From positions 1 to 33,010 of the forward strand of contig CAIZWU010000150.1 of assembly GCA_903936775.1 (NCBI GenBank): DNA of 33,010 nucleotides, read 5' to 3'. Every line of letters begins with the position of its first letter. Within the stretch, counting starts at the first letter, position 1. Origin of the DNA: an uncultured bacterium (GTDB taxonomy: Bacteria; Verrucomicrobiota; Verrucomicrobiia; Verrucomicrobiales; V1-33). The position numbers and the translations under genes are program-made. Of the stretch, positions 25,801 to 32,927 are shown in pieces. The notes under the pieces were generated by a model. The model was given only the letters and a program-made list of their open reading frames with translations, was not told where the DNA came from and did not search any database.

Positions 25801-26771
25801 GACTGGATTTCCTCGGCGACGCGTTCCTGCCCGACTTTGAGCCGGGCGTGCTCGGACTCCACCGCTTCCTTCGCTTCCTTCTGGAGCCGCCGGCAAGTCG
25901 CTGCGGCTTGCTGAATGCCATCCGCAAGGTCTTTGGCCGCGGGCCGGGCGCCCTTCATGGCCGGGAGATAAACGGCCGCGACCGCCACCAAAGCCGCGAG
26001 AGCCGCCGCCCCGGCAAGGCGGGCATTCTCCCCGGCAAAGCCGAGTGATCCTGCGAAAATTACCGCTCCGATCACAATCAGAATCACCAGCAGCGCCGGG
26101 GTCAGGATACTGAAGAAACGGGGCACCGGACGCTGCCGGTAAGCTGTAAGTTGTTCGGTCAGGAGGGGCAATTGCTGCTCCACCGCGGCGAGAGCGGCAT
26201 CCGAGTCCAAGGCTGGGCTGGAAGGGGCGGACGGCCCCGGTATGACCAGCATCTGACGGAAACCCGCGCTGCCATTGAATGCCTGATACGCCCGGCGGCG
26301 CAGGCGTTCCAACACCAACTCCGCCGCGCCCAGACGGGCCTGACGGGCGGCGTATTGCTCCAGCACCTGCCCGGCCTGACCGGTCAGGGCACGCTCCTTG
26401 GAAAGGCGTTGCCGCTGCAGTCCCCCCAGCCATTGTGCCCGGGCCGCCTCGATGCGGCGCGGCATGTCCCGCTGGCTGTTGCGTTCGGCCTTCTCAATCC
26501 GGAACATGCGCTGCTCATGATGGCGGCGGGTGTGATCCCAACGGCCGAGCCAGGTGGCATCAATCGCCCCGGCTTCCTTGGCAAACTGCTGGTCAAAGGC
26601 GGCCACCGCCTCCCCTTGGCGCCGCTCCAGGGTGAGCCGGCGGGTGCGGGCTTCCTTCAGGAGAACTTCCTCCCCGGCAGCAAGCTCGGACAGGGTGCCG
26701 CCGAGGCGCTCAAGGAGGCTGGTGGTGTGGGCGACGGACAGGTCCACCGGAGAAGAGTTATTCGCAGTCAT
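22857..26771 (-). CDS. Membrane FtsK/EccC-like triple-ATPase-domain protein
   Basis: A 1304-residue protein with the plan of T7SS ATPases EccC/EssC. An N-terminal coiled-coil region (about 20-160) is followed by two membrane helices (about 219-243 and 250-270), a second coiled coil (about 280-430) and three FtsK/SpoIIIE-like modules. Module 1 (about 495-690) has a degenerate P-loop (SEGSAQGPVAEV) and VIADFPANF in place of Walker B. Module 2 (about 740-1010) is intact: AGKTGSGKST (770-779), DFKKGVEFK and LIIDEFQEFF. Module 3 (about 1045-1290) is degenerate (VVGQREEASLTLL, YVFIHGLHRF). It should be an inner-membrane motor moving DNA or protein. The ATG at 26771 overlaps the end of the 68-aa gene by 14 bp; a reading frame open to 26960 is not protein-like. 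Confidence 0.88.
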   Translation of the reverse strand: MTANNSSPVDLSVAHTTSLLERLGGTLSELAAGEEVLLKEARTRRLTLERRQGEAVAAFDQQFAKEAGAIDATWLGRWDHTRRHHEQRMFRIEKAERNSQRDMPRRIEAARAQWLGGLQRQRLSKERALTGQAGQVLEQYAARQARLGAAELVLERLRRRAYQAFNGSAGFRQMLVIPGPSAPSSPALDSDAALAAVEQQLPLLTEQLTAYRQRPVPRFFSILTPALLVILIVIGAVIFAGSLGFAGENARLAGAAALAALVAVAAVYLPAMKGARPAAKDLADGIQQAAATCRRLQKEAKEAVESEHARLKVGQERVAEEIQSQWGGVATVDTDFAAAAQQKIKAQVPRLAARNEATVDAKRRVLETSHSAESAECEAKFNARREALNAKHAAETAELTAADEVRWEVLEATWRKTVPPVLEELATIRAAAEPLAPGWPELTADTWTPPVAAPVALPFAHLTVDLAAHAGSRPHTARFVIPGPATFDLPLTLSFPAQGSLLLQSEGSAQGPVAEVLNNIILRLLAASRPGKASFNIIDPVGLGQNFGGLMHLSDYEDSLINHRIWTQREQIEERLGILSGHIEKVIQMYLRNEFESITEYNNQAGVVAEKYHFLVIADFPANFSESAVKRLESIVSSGPRCGVFTLMHTDLRAPQPDGFTSNDTGPNRVAMRYVNKGWELRGLKMSGLTLTPESPPPAEQALALLHRIGKASIDSGRVEVPFSQISPVPEDYWKGDTTNELRIAIGRTGAVKHQMLAIGKGTRQHALFAGKTGSGKSTLFHVIITNLALTCSPDQVEFYLIDFKKGVEFKCYANKKLPHARVVAIESDREFALSVLHRLDEELKRRGDRFRQLNVQDLAGYQRSGATEPMPRSLLIIDEFQEFFVDDDPIAQTASLLLDRIVRQGRAFGIHVLLGSQTLGGAYSLARATLGQMSIRVALQCNEADAYLIMDDNNAAPRLLSRPGEGIYNDAAGSVEGNSPFQVVWLPDAERDRLLDQIHELAVKSDKAQMAPIVFEGNAPADLLGNALLRKVLGAAPPTAPAAGRCWLGAPNAIKGPTEAVFHRQSGQHLLVVGQREEASLTLLGLSLLALSAQYPAGSARFVFFHSATPGTSEAEFIDQLAVAVPGLTLVRPNEAAAAIGTLSEDLKARAVDGSQAAPTTYVFIHGLHRFKKLRQEDDFSFSMDSESTASPGAQFNELITEGSSHGIHLLVSLDTFNNVNRSISRKALTEFEMRVVFQMSANDSASLIDSPAAGNLGLHRALFYNEHDGTLETFRPYAAPDQVWLEKTAGMLAARQPAVAAL

Positions 26772-26964
26772 TTTTGATTTTTCGGAGCAGTATTTCCATG
26801 TGGCCCATGGCATCACGGGCCTGGGAGACCAGTTCCGGGAGGGGTTCGACAAAGGTGTGGCCAAATTGCTGGCTTTTGGCATCGCGCCATTGTTCGCGGG
26901 CCCGTTCCCACGCGACCAGGAGATCGCGGGTGCAACTTTCAAGATTGGTGGCGGCGGCACTCAT
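26758..26964 (-). CDS. 68-aa helical protein of the FtsK/WXG operon
   Basis: A 68-residue helical protein (ATNLESCTRDLLVAWERAREQWRD, then FVEPLPELVSQARDAM and LLRKIKNDCE). It has no signal peptide or membrane segment. The pattern, with AWERxREQWRDAKSQQF in the middle, reminds me of short helical proteins next to FtsK/WXG genes in Planctomycetota, but I cannot name a family. The ATG overlaps the TGA of the upstream 176-aa gene (ATGA, 26964-26961), and its stop lies inside the FtsK-like gene start, so all three are probably translationally coupled. A longer in-frame ORF to 27069 overlaps the upstream gene and is unlikely. Confidence 0.75.
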   Translation of the reverse strand: MSAAATNLESCTRDLLVAWERAREQWRDAKSQQFGHTFVEPLPELVSQARDAMGHMEILLRKIKNDCE

Positions 26965-27491
26965 GGTTCGGAGGGGGGTGGGGTGGCTTCCGGGCTGGTC
27001 GGGGCCGACAGGCTGCCGGCCCGGCTTTCGGCATAGGCTTCCAAGGTCATCTCGGCTTGGTGCAGCCAAGCGGTGGCTTTGGGCAAATGGTGCATCAAAT
27101 GATCCCGCACGCTTTCCAGCCGGCGCAGGTGCGGCCCCAGCGCGGTTTCAATCTCCCGGGACCAGCGTTTGGCCATTTTCAGCTTTTCCTGGGCATGGGC
27201 GAGCGCCCGTTCCGCCTTGCGCACCGCTTCCTCGTGACGGGTACTGCGGTCCACCAAGGCCGACAACCTCGCCGTCATCAGTTCCGCCCGGGCCCGCTCC
27301 AGCACCCGGCCCCATTGCCGGATCTGCCCTTCCCAGTGCACCCGGCAGTCCCCCTGCACCCACTGCCGCAGCCGCACCGCCTCCTCCAGCGCCATATCCA
27401 CCGCGCGCCGGGACTTGGAGTGGTAAATAATAAAGGCGGCCCGCAGCGACTCGAGCGCCTCCACCGATTTGACCTGGGCTTGTTCCGCCAT
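26961..27491 (-). CDS. 176-aa helical protein of the FtsK/WXG operon
   Basis: A 176-residue protein made almost wholly of long amphipathic, charged helices: SVEALESLRAAFIIYHSKSRRAVDMAL, then RQWGRVLERARAELMTARLS, ERALAHAQEKLKMAKRWSREIETALGP and LPKATAWLHQAEMTLEAYAE. A Ser/Pro-rich tail follows. It has no signal peptide or membrane helix. I recognise the type as a helical partner found with WXG and FtsK genes in Planctomycetota/Verrucomicrobiota, but no function is known to me; a two- or three-helix bundle like ESX substrates or chaperones is plausible. It starts 5 bp after the WXG gene stop and overlaps the 68-aa gene by 4 bases. Confidence 0.75.
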   Translation of the reverse strand: MAEQAQVKSVEALESLRAAFIIYHSKSRRAVDMALEEAVRLRQWVQGDCRVHWEGQIRQWGRVLERARAELMTARLSALVDRSTRHEEAVRKAERALAHAQEKLKMAKRWSREIETALGPHLRRLESVRDHLMHHLPKATAWLHQAEMTLEAYAESRAGSLSAPTSPEATPPPSEP

Positions 27492-27496
27492 AACTG

Positions 27497-27769
27497 CTAC
27501 CGCTGGTCAAGGTATTCCTCGATCCGGGCTGCCTTGCGCAGCAGGAAGGGGGTGTGTTTCTCGGAAACTTCCATGAATTTCTTGAGCGCCTTCATGGTGA
27601 CCACGAAATCCTCGGAAAACTTCTCCTGCTCCTGATCCTGCCACGAGGCCGTCAGCGCATTGAACCGGGCATGCAGCGCCGCCGCCCGCACCTGCACATC
27701 GTCATTGAAGCGCTTCAACTCCTTGGCGAAGCGCCGCACCTCTTCGGGATCCATGATTGCCTGGGCCAT
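27497..27769 (-). CDS. WXG100-like small helical protein
   Basis: A 90-residue protein with the helix-turn-helix plan of WXG100/ESAT-6 proteins: helix 1 (MDPEEVRRFAKELKRFNDDVQVRAAALHARFNAL), a turn with Trp43 as SWQDQEQEKF in place of the classical WXG, and helix 2 (about 45-87). There is no signal peptide. WXG100 proteins are usually T7SS substrates or adaptors binding the FtsK-family ATPase, which fits the FtsK-like gene in the same operon. The usual YxxxD/E export signal is not seen: the C terminus reads EEYLDQR. The gene heads a run of six minus-strand genes. It starts at 27769; an internal ATG at 27754 is possible. No Shine-Dalgarno site is evident. Confidence 0.75.
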   Translation of the reverse strand: MAQAIMDPEEVRRFAKELKRFNDDVQVRAAALHARFNALTASWQDQEQEKFSEDFVVTMKALKKFMEVSEKHTPFLLRKAARIEEYLDQR

Positions 27770-27820
27770 AAAAGAAAAAAAGAAGGGTAAAGATGGGTAA
27801 TCAGCCCCACCGGGGGTAGC

Positions 27821-27848
27821 AGTGTAGCGGGCGTGGCGTCAGGTTCAA
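27821..27848 (-). promoter_or_regulatory. Candidate promoter of the WXG-FtsK-JetCD gene run
   Basis: On the minus strand TTGAAC (27848-27843), a 16-base spacer, then TACACT (27826-27821), about 50 bp before the WXG gene start. Four of six bases match each sigma-70 consensus hexamer. A T-rich stretch (CTTCTTTTTTTCTTTT) lies directly before the start codon. Confidence 0.35.
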
Positions 27849-27910
27849 TATTTGAATTCAGTAGAAAACGGGGATGCTTCCCTTGCTGATTCTGCCTCCG
27901 GAACCAAACC

Positions 27911-27949
27911 GTAGCCCGTGACACAAGGACGGACGCTGGAGTGGGCTAC
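27911..27949. repeat. Inverted repeat, REP-like
   Basis: GTAGCCC at 27911-27917 pairs perfectly with GGGCTAC at 27943-27949 around a 25-base centre. It lies between two divergent genes, upstream of the WXG operon promoter candidate. It may be a single REP-like unit or an operator; no second copy was seen in the window. Confidence 0.4.
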
Positions 27950-28109
27950 CTTAAAAAGGCTTGAATCCCCAGCGGATTTGCGCGGAACCACCATTTTTCC
28001 AGGGATTTCCCCGGACCCGCCCCACCCGGGCTGCTCCCCTGCTTCCTCCCCCGGCAGGGCCTTGAGACGTCCGGTTGCCAAGGCACGGATTCTGCGACGG
28101 CTTGGGCGC

Positions 28110-31100
28110 ATGGCCGTTTCCCTGACTCAGTTCCCCATTCCAGGTTCGCTGCTGATCCGCCATGCCGGCGATCAGGTGGCATTTTCCCTGCATCCCGGCA
28201 CCGCCACGGCGGGCGGGGCCTTTCTCCGCACCAATCTCCGGCAGGTGGCCCGGCACCGTGCGGAACTGATCGCGGCGGTGGAGCAGGGCTGTCCCCCGCC
28301 GGGCCTCGATTGGGAGGATCTCCCCATGGCGCCGGATGGCACCGGCGGCTGGTCGCTCACCCTGCCCTTGCCCGACGTGGGATCCTTTGAAGCCAAGGCC
28401 TATCTGCTGCCGGATGAACTCTCCCCGCCGGTGTGGCCGGGCGCAGAAGGCAATGTCAGGATCAAAGTGGAACCCGCGTGGACGGTGGCGGAAAACTCCA
28501 TCTATGCCGCCTTTCCACGGCTTTTCCGGGACAATGCCGGAGACGTGCCGGAGGCATCGCTGAAACCGCTGGATGACGCAGGCTACACCGTAATCCCCCC
28601 CTCCGGCACCTTCCGGTCCGTGACCGCGCGGCTGGATCACATCATCCGCGACATGAGCTTCGGTATTGTCCTGCTGCTTCCGCCCTTCCCGGTGCCCTCC
28701 ACTCATGCCCGCATGGGGCGGTATGGCAGTCCGTTTGCTGCGCTGGATTTCTACAATGTGGACCCGTCCCTCGCAGAGTTCGATGGGCGGACCACCCCTC
28801 TCCAGCAATTCCGCGAACTGGCGGATGGCATCCATGCCCGCGGCGCCCGGCTCTTCATCGATATCCCCATCAACCACACCGGCTGGGCTTCGCAATTGCA
28901 GGGGCACCATCCGGAATGGTTTGTCAGGAATGAGGACGGCACCTTCCACTCGCCGGGAGCCTGGGGCGTGGTCTGGGCGGATCTGGTGAAGCTGGACTAT
29001 CAGCACCGCGCCCTGTGGCAGGAGATGGCCAATGTGTTCCTCTATTGGTGCCGTCAGGGCGTGGACGGCTTCCGCTGCGATGCCGGTTATTTCATCCCCC
29101 AACCGGTCTGGCGTTATATCACCGCCAAGGTGCGCCGCGAATTCCCCGACACGGTTTTCCTCCTCGAAGGCCTCGGCGGACCGATCCCGGTGATGCTGGA
29201 ACTCCTGACTGAAGGCGGCTTGAACTGGGCCTACAGCGAGCTGTTCCAGAATGAAAACCGCGGCGCCATGGATTGGTATCTACCCCAGGCCATCGCTCAA
29301 TCAAAATGTCAGGGTTATCAGGTCAATTTCGCGGAAACCCATGACAATGCGCGGCTGGCCGCCACTTCCCCCGCCTGGGCCCGCCTGCGCACCGCCGTGG
29401 CCGCTTTATCCAGCCCGGCCGGCAGTTGGGGCCTCACCTGCGGGACCGAGTGGTTCTCCACCGAACAGATCCGGGTGCACGGTGCCACCTCCCTCGCGGA
29501 AGGCGCCGCAGAAAATCAGACGGCCGCCATCGCCTCGCTCCAACAGCTCCTGAAGCAACCCGCCTTTACCGCCGGGGCCACCTTGCAACTCGTCACCAGC
29601 AGCAGCGGTTCCGGCGTGGCCCTGCGGCGCATCTCCCTGGATGAATCGCAGTCCCTGCTCATTCTGATGAATCTGGAAACCACCCATCCCACCGAGGTGA
29701 CCTGGCCGGCGGCGGATTTCCCCTCGGGTGCCCTCGTGGCCGTGCCCTGCGGCACGCCGCCGGCTTCGCTGGGCTGGGGGGATGGCACTGGTTATGCCAG
29801 GCTGGCTCCCGGCACCGTGGCGGTGCTCGCCGCAGCGCCCCTGACCCATCCCCCGGTTCCCGCCATCATTGTGCAGCAGACCGCCGCGCTCGCCCAGCAG
29901 GTGGCCGTCTGGCTGAAGGTGCCCGCCGGCCGGCAAGGGCCCGCCGCCACCGTCCTGCCCGGCCATCCGGCCGCTTTTTGCAAGGCGCTCTCGGGCCTGC
30001 CCTTCGCCCCGGTCACGGTGGTCACCTGGCCCCGCGACCAACGGCGGGAAGTGGTCTGGCTGCCCGGTGATCTGCTGCTGCTGAATGCTCCGGAGCCGTT
30101 CCGTTATTCGGTGCAAGCTGCCGGCCAGCCCTGGGCGGAAGGCCACAGCCTACCCGGCGCGGCAGGGCATTTCAGCCTCGTGCCACGGCCGGACGACCGC
30201 ACCGGTCCCGCCTCGGTACTGCTGCGCCTGCCGGGCCAACGAGGCACCGTCCCGCTGGTGCTGCCCGCGGCCCTGACCGATCCCTCTGCCGCCGCCGCCG
30301 GCCCGCAGATCCGGGACGAACCGGACCTGCACCTCGTCCTCACCAATGGCACCGGCGCCATGGCCCACCTGCGGGCCGCCTGGGGCACGGTGCGCACCCA
30401 ATATGATGCCCTGCTCGCCGCCAATCCCCATCCTGACTTCCCGGTGGACCGCCGCATGGTCCTGACCCGTTGCCGGGCCTGGCTGGTGCGGCGCGGGTTT
30501 TCCACGGAAATCAGCGCGCTCTGGACGGAACAGGTGCGCCTCGTTTCCGGCCAAACCGCCCTCTGGACCTTCCGCCTGCCCTGCGGGGACGGCCACTGGA
30601 TCCAACTCACCGCCACCGTGCACCTGACCGCCGGTCAGGATGCCGTCAGCGTTACCTTTGAACGCGCCCCCGGCGATGAAGCCGGCCCGGTCGCCCTGAT
30701 TCTGCGCCCGGACGTGGAGGACCGCGGTTTCCATGAAAAATGGCACCTCCCGGTGGACCAGGTAGCGGTTTTGGAGGAGACTCTGACCATCCGGCCGGAC
30801 CGTTTCTCCATGCCCTGCCAGCAAGGGCAGCTCCAAGTTTCCGTCCCCGGCTCCAGTTTCGTCAGGGAACCGGAACGCCTCACCGTGGAGCATCCCGTCG
30901 ATGCCTCGCGGGGCCTTGGCAAATACTCGGATCTGTTCAGTCCCGGTTACTTCACCCTGCCTCTCACCACCGCCTCTCCCGTGGTGCTGGCCGCCGCCTT
31001 TGACCGCCCGGGCAGCCTCCCCGCCCTCGTGGCCCCTGCTCCGGCGGATGCCGCTTCGCGCCAATTCAACCTGCTGGATGCGGTGCGCCAATTCATTGTA

Positions 31101-32243
31101 AAACGCGACGACTCCCTCACCGTGATTGCCGGCTACCCATGGTTCCTCGATTGGGGCCGGGACACCCTGATCTGCCTCCGCGGCATCGCCGCCGCCGGAG
31201 AATTGGCCGCGGTCCGGGACATCCTCAAAACCTTCGCCCGCTATGAGCAGGACGGCACCCTGCCCAACATGATCCGGGGCCATGACGACTCCAACCGCGA
31301 CACCTCGGACGCCCCGCTGTGGTTCTTCACCAGCGTGGCCGATCTGCTGCAACGGGAAGGCCATGACGGCTTCCTTGATGAAACCGCCGGCGACCGCACC
31401 GTGCGTCAGGTGCTGGTTTCACTGGGCCATGGTTATGTCAGGGGCACCCCCAACGGCATCGCCATGGATGCAGAGAGCGGGCTCATCTACAGCCCCTCCC
31501 ACTTCAGCTGGATGGACACCAACTACCCCGCCGGCACCCCCCGCGAGGGGTATCCGGTTTCCATCCAGGCCCTCTGGTTTGCCGCCCTCCAACTGCTCTC
31601 CCGGATTGATGAAGACCCTTCGTGGCCCCTCCTTGCCGCGCAGGTCCAGCAATCGATCCTGACGTATTTCACCCGCCCCGGCCAGCCGTGGCTGAGCGAC
31701 TGCCTGCATGGCAGCGCCGGACAAAACGCCCGGCAATGCATTGCCGATGACCATCTGCGGCCCAACCAGCTCATGGCCGTCACCCTTGGCGCCGTCACCG
31801 ACCCCGTGCTCTGTGCCGGCATTATCGAGGCCTGTACCGAACTCCTCATTCCCGGCGCCATCCGCACCCTCGCCGACCGCCCCGTGGCCCTCCCCCTCCC
31901 CGTGGAGCGCCAGAGTCAGCTGCTCAACGATCCCCAGCATCCCTTCTGGCCCCATTATGAAGGCGATGAGGACACCCGCCGCAAACCGGCCTATCACAAC
32001 GGCACGGCCTGGCCCTGGCCCATGCCCATGCTCGCCGAGGCCATGCTGATGCTCTACGGCCCCGCCGCCAAAGCCCGCGCCGCCGGCATGCTGGCCTCCT
32101 CCCTGCCCCTCTTCCAACACTTCTCCCTCGGCTCCCTCGAGGAAGTCATCGACGGCGGTTACCCTCACACCCCGCGCGGATGCGGCTCCCAGGCCTGGTC
32201 CATCACCGAATGGGTCCGCGTCCGCCAGCTGCTGGAGGATTGA
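28110..32243 (+). CDS. Bifunctional glycogen debranching-type enzyme (GH13 plus amylo-alpha-1,6-glucosidase)
   Basis: A 1377-residue cytoplasmic protein with two glycosidase parts. Residues 1 to about 600 include a GH13 alpha-amylase barrel: DIPINHT (251-257), GVDGFRCDAG with probable nucleophile Asp324, VFLLEGLGG with acid/base Glu353, and ETHDN with Asp412. A middle beta-rich region follows. From about residue 985 comes an amylo-alpha-1,6-glucosidase (GDE_C) part with IAGYPWFLDWGRDTLICLRG, LPNMIRGHDDSNRDTSDAPLWF and a final YPHTPRGCGSQAWSITEW. This is the logic of eukaryote-type debranching enzymes: glucan transfer followed by 1,6-branch removal from glycogen. The start at 28110 (MAVSLTQFPIPGS) was preferred over the frame open from 27918, which is not protein-like. 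The middle part has no recognised fold. Confidence 0.88.
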   Translation: MAVSLTQFPIPGSLLIRHAGDQVAFSLHPGTATAGGAFLRTNLRQVARHRAELIAAVEQGCPPPGLDWEDLPMAPDGTGGWSLTLPLPDVGSFEAKAYLLPDELSPPVWPGAEGNVRIKVEPAWTVAENSIYAAFPRLFRDNAGDVPEASLKPLDDAGYTVIPPSGTFRSVTARLDHIIRDMSFGIVLLLPPFPVPSTHARMGRYGSPFAALDFYNVDPSLAEFDGRTTPLQQFRELADGIHARGARLFIDIPINHTGWASQLQGHHPEWFVRNEDGTFHSPGAWGVVWADLVKLDYQHRALWQEMANVFLYWCRQGVDGFRCDAGYFIPQPVWRYITAKVRREFPDTVFLLEGLGGPIPVMLELLTEGGLNWAYSELFQNENRGAMDWYLPQAIAQSKCQGYQVNFAETHDNARLAATSPAWARLRTAVAALSSPAGSWGLTCGTEWFSTEQIRVHGATSLAEGAAENQTAAIASLQQLLKQPAFTAGATLQLVTSSSGSGVALRRISLDESQSLLILMNLETTHPTEVTWPAADFPSGALVAVPCGTPPASLGWGDGTGYARLAPGTVAVLAAAPLTHPPVPAIIVQQTAALAQQVAVWLKVPAGRQGPAATVLPGHPAAFCKALSGLPFAPVTVVTWPRDQRREVVWLPGDLLLLNAPEPFRYSVQAAGQPWAEGHSLPGAAGHFSLVPRPDDRTGPASVLLRLPGQRGTVPLVLPAALTDPSAAAAGPQIRDEPDLHLVLTNGTGAMAHLRAAWGTVRTQYDALLAANPHPDFPVDRRMVLTRCRAWLVRRGFSTEISALWTEQVRLVSGQTALWTFRLPCGDGHWIQLTATVHLTAGQDAVSVTFERAPGDEAGPVALILRPDVEDRGFHEKWHLPVDQVAVLEETLTIRPDRFSMPCQQGQLQVSVPGSSFVREPERLTVEHPVDASRGLGKYSDLFSPGYFTLPLTTASPVVLAAAFDRPGSLPALVAPAPADAASRQFNLLDAVRQFIVKRDDSLTVIAGYPWFLDWGRDTLICLRGIAAAGELAAVRDILKTFARYEQDGTLPNMIRGHDDSNRDTSDAPLWFFTSVADLLQREGHDGFLDETAGDRTVRQVLVSLGHGYVRGTPNGIAMDAESGLIYSPSHFSWMDTNYPAGTPREGYPVSIQALWFAALQLLSRIDEDPSWPLLAAQVQQSILTYFTRPGQPWLSDCLHGSAGQNARQCIADDHLRPNQLMAVTLGAVTDPVLCAGIIEACTELLIPGAIRTLADRPVALPLPVERQSQLLNDPQHPFWPHYEGDEDTRRKPAYHNGTAWPWPMPMLAEAMLMLYGPAAKARAAGMLASSLPLFQHFSLGSLEEVIDGGYPHTPRGCGSQAWSITEWVRVRQLLED

Positions 32244-32445
32244 AACCACCGCCCCTGAGTGGTGCAGCCATTGAACTCACCACAAACCCCAAGCCGTCCG
32301 CGGATCCTTCCATCACCGTTGTCATCGGGGCGGTCCGGTTGAATGGGGTGCGGCCTTGCGCCGTGGAGGCTTGGACCACGTAGTTCCGGCACGCCCCGCG
32401 AAACGCCGGCCAGGGTGGACACATTGGCGGATGAGACGTTCCCGG

Positions 32446-32724
32446 TCAATGCATGACCCGGTCCCACCATGCCTGATACCGGTCTTCGCGGGCTTGTTTA
32501 CGCATTCTCCGGCGTTCCTGAAGGTTGGAATAAACCTCGTTCCGGACGGCCAGTTTCTCTCTCAATTCATAGGTTTCAGCGAACGCTTCCTCCCGTTCCC
32601 GGGCTTCCTCCTGTTTTTCATGCTCTTCGAGATGGGCGCAGGAATTCAAACTGGCAGCCAGACCCAGGCCACAGAGGATCACGAGGCAGGTGCGAAGGGG
32701 ATTACGGGGTGCAGGAGCTATCAT
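32446..32724 (-). CDS. Small lipoprotein
   Basis: A 92-residue protein with a lipoprotein signal: a basic start (MIAPAPRNPLRT), a hydrophobic core (CLVILCGLGLAASL) and the lipobox LNSC with acylated Cys29. The mature part is about 64 residues, highly charged and helical (HEKQEEAREREEAFAETYELREKL, then RRRMRKQAREDRYQAWWDRV). No family is recognised. A candidate promoter, TTGACG (32766-32761), 17-base spacer and AATTAT (32743-32738), would give a very short leader and overlaps the end of the upstream 54-aa ORF. Confidence 0.8.
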   Translation of the reverse strand: MIAPAPRNPLRTCLVILCGLGLAASLNSCAHLEEHEKQEEAREREEAFAETYELREKLAVRNEVYSNLQERRRMRKQAREDRYQAWWDRVMH

Positions 32725-32737
32725 AAGCTTGGATGGG

Positions 32738-32766
32738 ATAATTTGCCTCTACCGGGTCGCCGTCAA
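32738..32766 (-). promoter_or_regulatory. Candidate promoter of the lipoprotein gene
   Basis: TTGACG and AATTAT with a 17-base spacer on the minus strand, ending 13 bp before the lipoprotein ATG at 32724. If used, the leader would be only a few bases. The -35 element overlaps the stop codon of the upstream ORF. Confidence 0.4.
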
Positions 32767-32927
32767 TGGGGGATCGCAAACCAAAGCGGCAGGATGTCCC
32801 GGACCGAGGTCACGGCGACCAGAAATGCGGCCGGGAGCAGCCCACCCAACGCCCCAAAGTGGAAGTAGCCCAGATACCGCAACGAACCGCTGAGCCAATT
32901 TTCGGGAGGATCGTCAGGGGTTCTCAT
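32763..32927 (-). CDS. Small hydrophobic protein, 54 aa, no family recognised
   Basis: Starting at the ATG at 32927 and ending with TGA at 32765-32763, this ORF gives a 54-residue peptide with an acidic/Pro-rich start (MRTPDDPPENWL) and a membrane-helix-like stretch (FGALGGLLPAAFLVAVTSV). A GGAGG lies 15 bases before the ATG, a little far. The frame stays open to the window edge, so this could be the end of a longer gene starting beyond 33010. It is on the same strand as the lipoprotein gene, 38 bp upstream of it. Conservation is unknown. Confidence 0.4.
   Translation of the reverse strand: MRTPDDPPENWLSGSLRYLGYFHFGALGGLLPAAFLVAVTSVRDILPLWFAIPH

Larger units (their letters stand above)
27770..28109. 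other. Divergent intergenic region between WXG operon and debranching-enzyme gene
   Basis: 340 bp without a gene. It holds a candidate promoter for the WXG operon (27821-27848) and an inverted repeat (27911-27949). The part between 27950 and 28109 should carry the promoter of the debranching-enzyme gene, but I see no convincing hexamer pair there. The plus-strand frame is open through this segment from 27918 but encodes no protein-like sequence. Confidence 0.6.
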
